Shown here: piece by piece, positions 62,174 through 64,000 of the stretch
How the letters are laid out: every line of letters begins with the position of its first letter
Numbering within the stretch: the first letter of the stretch is position 1
Assembly: GCA_016786705.1 (NCBI GenBank)
Contig: JAEUVV010000009.1
Coordinates: forward strand, 124,001-188,000
Length of the DNA: 64,000 bases
Reading direction: 5' to 3'
From: Taibaiella sp.
GTDB taxonomy: Bacteria; Bacteroidota; Bacteroidia; Chitinophagales; Chitinophagaceae
The notes under the pieces: generated by a model
The model's database searches: none
What the model saw: the letters and a program-made list of their open reading frames with translations, nothing else
Told to the model about the DNA's origin: nothing
Program-made: the position numbers and the translations under genes

Positions 62174-63802
62174 TTAAACCTGGAATACGCCCTCTTTCCA
62201 TTCTTTAACTACGGGCGCATGGCTGGCCGCCTTGATCCCTTCTGAAATCACGGTCCTTGTGTGCAAAGGATCTATAATATCATCTACCCAAAGGCGTGCC
62301 GCAGCATAATACGGGGTAGTTTGCGCATTGTATTTATCAGTAATGGTCTTCAGCAGCTCTTTTTCTTTTTCCGGGTCGATCTCTTCGCCTTTGGCTTTTA
62401 ATGAAGCTACCTGGATCTGTAACAGGGTTTTGGCAGCCTGCTCACCACCCATAACGGCGATTTTCGCATTCGGCCAGGCATAGATAAATCGCGGATCATA
62501 AGCTTTACCGCACATGGCATAGTTGCCGGCACCAAATGAATTCCCGATAATGATGGTGATCTTCGGCACTACAGAATTGGCCACGGCATTCACCATTTTA
62601 GCCCCGTCCTTTGTAATACCCGAATGCTCGCTGCGGGTTCCCACCATAAAGCCGGTAACATCCTGCAGGAAGACCAGAGGTATTTTCTTCTGGTTACAAT
62701 TCTGGATGAAACGTGCTGCCTTATCTGCGCTCTCACCATAGATCACCCCACCCAGCTGCATTTCTTTTTTACCGTTTTTCACTATTGTACGCTGGTTGGC
62801 CACAATACCTACCGCCCAGCCATCGATGCGGGCATAACCGCAAACAATTGTTTTACCATAATCCTGCTTGAACTGGTCGAACTGGGAGTTATCAACGATA
62901 CGCTCAATCACTTCCACCACATCATAAGGCTTGCTGTTATCGGTGCTCACAAAACCACAGATCTCTTTAGGATCTTTTACCGGCAACGCCGGCTTGGCGC
63001 GGTCGAAACCGGCATCTTCAGGCTTTCCTAGTTTATCAACAATACGTTTTACCTGGTCCAGGCATTCTTTTTCTGTATCAAATTTATAGTCGGCGATACC
63101 GCTGATCTCGGTATGCGTAGCGGCGCCGCCCAGGGTTTCGGCATCGGCGTCCTCACCAATGGCGGCTTTTACCAGGTAAGGCCCTGCCAGGAATATGGAA
63201 GCATTGCCCGTCACCATCAGCGTTTCATCGCTCATAATGGGCAGGTAGGCACCACCGGCCACACAACTGCCGGTAACGGCAGCGATCTGGGTAATGCCCA
63301 TCGCGCTCATTTGCGCGTTATTGCGAAAAATGCGGCCAAAGTGTTCTTTATCAGGGAAGATCTCATCCTGCATGGGCAGGTACACACCGGCGCTGTCCAC
63401 GATATAGATCACAGGCAGCCTGTTTTCCATCGCTATTTCCTGCATACGCAGGTTTTTCTTCCCGGTGATCGGGAACCAGGCGCCTGCCTTTACCGTATAA
63501 TCATTGGCGATGATCATGCATTGGCGGCCGCTGACATAGCCGATTCCGGCTACGGTACCACCTGCCGGGCAGCCGCCATGCTCGGGATACATTTCATAAC
63601 CGGCAAAAACACCTAATTCCAAAAACTCAGTTCCATCGTCTGTCAGGTACTCAATACGCTCGCGCGGCGACATTTTCCCTTTCAGCTTTGCTTTTTCCAA
63701 AGCCTTTTTTCCGCCCCCCTCTTCAATCTTTGATTTACGTTGTTTTACCTGTGCGGTCAACAGACGCATAGCGTCCTCATTTTTGTTGAATTCGATATTC
63801 AT
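62174..63802 (-). CDS. Acyl-CoA carboxylase beta subunit (carboxyltransferase), MccB/PccB type
   Basis: 542 aa. Transfers the carboxyl group from biotin to an acyl-CoA (3-methylcrotonyl-CoA or propionyl-CoA) in the cytoplasm. Carboxyltransferase N-terminal half about 30-290 (GKMSPRERIEYLTDDGTEFLELG, VDSAGVYLPMQDEIFPDKEHFGRIFRNNA, VTGSCVAGGAYLP) and C-terminal half about 300-540 (QDVTGFMVGTRSEHSGITKDGAKMVNAVAN, IIGNSFGAGNYAMCGKAYDPRF, AVMGGEQAA). The VGTRSEHSGI and EIFPDKEHFGRIF stretches favour the methylcrotonyl type over PccB. No biotin carboxylase alpha subunit is visible nearby. The gene has a perfect -7 box at 63825-63832. Confidence 0.93.
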   Translation of the reverse strand: MNIEFNKNEDAMRLLTAQVKQRKSKIEEGGGKKALEKAKLKGKMSPRERIEYLTDDGTEFLELGVFAGYEMYPEHGGCPAGGTVAGIGYVSGRQCMIIANDYTVKAGAWFPITGKKNLRMQEIAMENRLPVIYIVDSAGVYLPMQDEIFPDKEHFGRIFRNNAQMSAMGITQIAAVTGSCVAGGAYLPIMSDETLMVTGNASIFLAGPYLVKAAIGEDADAETLGGAATHTEISGIADYKFDTEKECLDQVKRIVDKLGKPEDAGFDRAKPALPVKDPKEICGFVSTDNSKPYDVVEVIERIVDNSQFDQFKQDYGKTIVCGYARIDGWAVGIVANQRTIVKNGKKEMQLGGVIYGESADKAARFIQNCNQKKIPLVFLQDVTGFMVGTRSEHSGITKDGAKMVNAVANSVVPKITIIIGNSFGAGNYAMCGKAYDPRFIYAWPNAKIAVMGGEQAAKTLLQIQVASLKAKGEEIDPEKEKELLKTITDKYNAQTTPYYAAARLWVDDIIDPLHTRTVISEGIKAASHAPVVKEWKEGVFQV

Positions 63803-63824
63803 AAATTAAGTAAAAAGTAAAAGT

Positions 63825-63832
63825 CAAAAGTA
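63825..63832 (-). promoter_or_regulatory. -7 element of the carboxylase gene
   Basis: On the minus strand TACTTTTG, a perfect TAnnTTTG, about 22 bases before ATG 63802. The -33 box is weak. Confidence 0.4.
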
Positions 63833-63932
63833 AACATGCTAAAGAACGCCTGTTTTAATGATTCAAGCGTCTAAGATAATGCATTTTGGATAATTCGACC
63901 AAAATGTCATAGTATGGTTATCTATAAATTAT

Positions 63933-63975
63933 AAAGTCCCATTTGCCGGTTGCTACTTCCGGCCCATGAGACTTT
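63933..63975. other. Imperfect hairpin at the window edge
   Basis: AAAGTC and CAT pair with ATG and GACTTT across mismatches, with GCCGG/CCGGC at the tip. No T-tract on the plus strand; the next gene is outside the window, so its role is open. Confidence 0.35.
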
Positions 63976-64000
63976 ACAAGACTATAAAAATACTAAAGTT

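Overview
The window looks like chromosomal DNA of a Bacteroidota, most likely a member of the Chitinophagaceae or a close relative. The evidence is three complete surface proteins, two with clear type A C-terminal sorting domains for type IX secretion (T9SS) and a third with a similar shorter tail, plus a partial SBBP-repeat protein. Promoters match the Bacteroidetes form (TAnnTTTG at -7, TTTG or TTG about 20 bases upstream). NarL-type two-component pairs have TPR-bearing kinases, and several long imperfect palindromes resemble extragenic repeats of this phylum. There is no rRNA, no convincing tRNA, no CRISPR array, no transposase and no integrase. Most of the window is ordinary core genome with accessory surface-protein genes.

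Layout. 1-2428: 5' part of a secreted SBBP beta-propeller-like protein (minus strand, cut by the window edge). 2603-5938: a cystathionine gamma-synthase/lyase family enzyme and an OstA/LptA-like protein. 5939-6884: about 0.95 kb of palindromic repeats, then a structured leader with an intrinsic terminator directly in front of a DUF434 gene. 7622-18059: 4-hydroxyphenylpyruvate dioxygenase, a TPR membrane protein, a CarboxypepD_reg-like protein, D-Ala-D-Ala ligase with a PASTA protein, a lipoprotein, an alpha/beta hydrolase, an ABC ATPase, a YihY family protein and an S41 peptidase. 18340-21267: a dicarboxylate/cation symporter beside a very AT-rich island that holds a short gene remnant. 21268-43500: two response-regulator/histidine-kinase cassettes flank two very large T9SS surface proteins (1502 and 2881 aa), with aquaporin Z between. 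43747-47634: small unknown proteins, a T9SS protein, a rhomboid protease and a lipoprotein.

47916-59206: an eight-gene membrane-stress-type locus. A XRE-family regulator is divergent from DUF2170, PspA, YqiJ/NfeD-like and flotillin/YqiK-like genes, three small envelope genes, and a 1611-aa AAA+ 'DNA repair ATPase' family protein (DUF3686-like N-terminus). The intergenic region holds two back-to-back promoters and a palindrome. This is the most interesting multi-gene system here; its parts are known families, but the three small genes are not.

59272-63802: an ECF sigma factor, a transmembrane anti-sigma-like protein with a fourfold N-terminal repeat, and a secreted barrel-like protein form a tightly coupled operon. 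A biotin-dependent acyl-CoA carboxylase beta subunit follows upstream of them.
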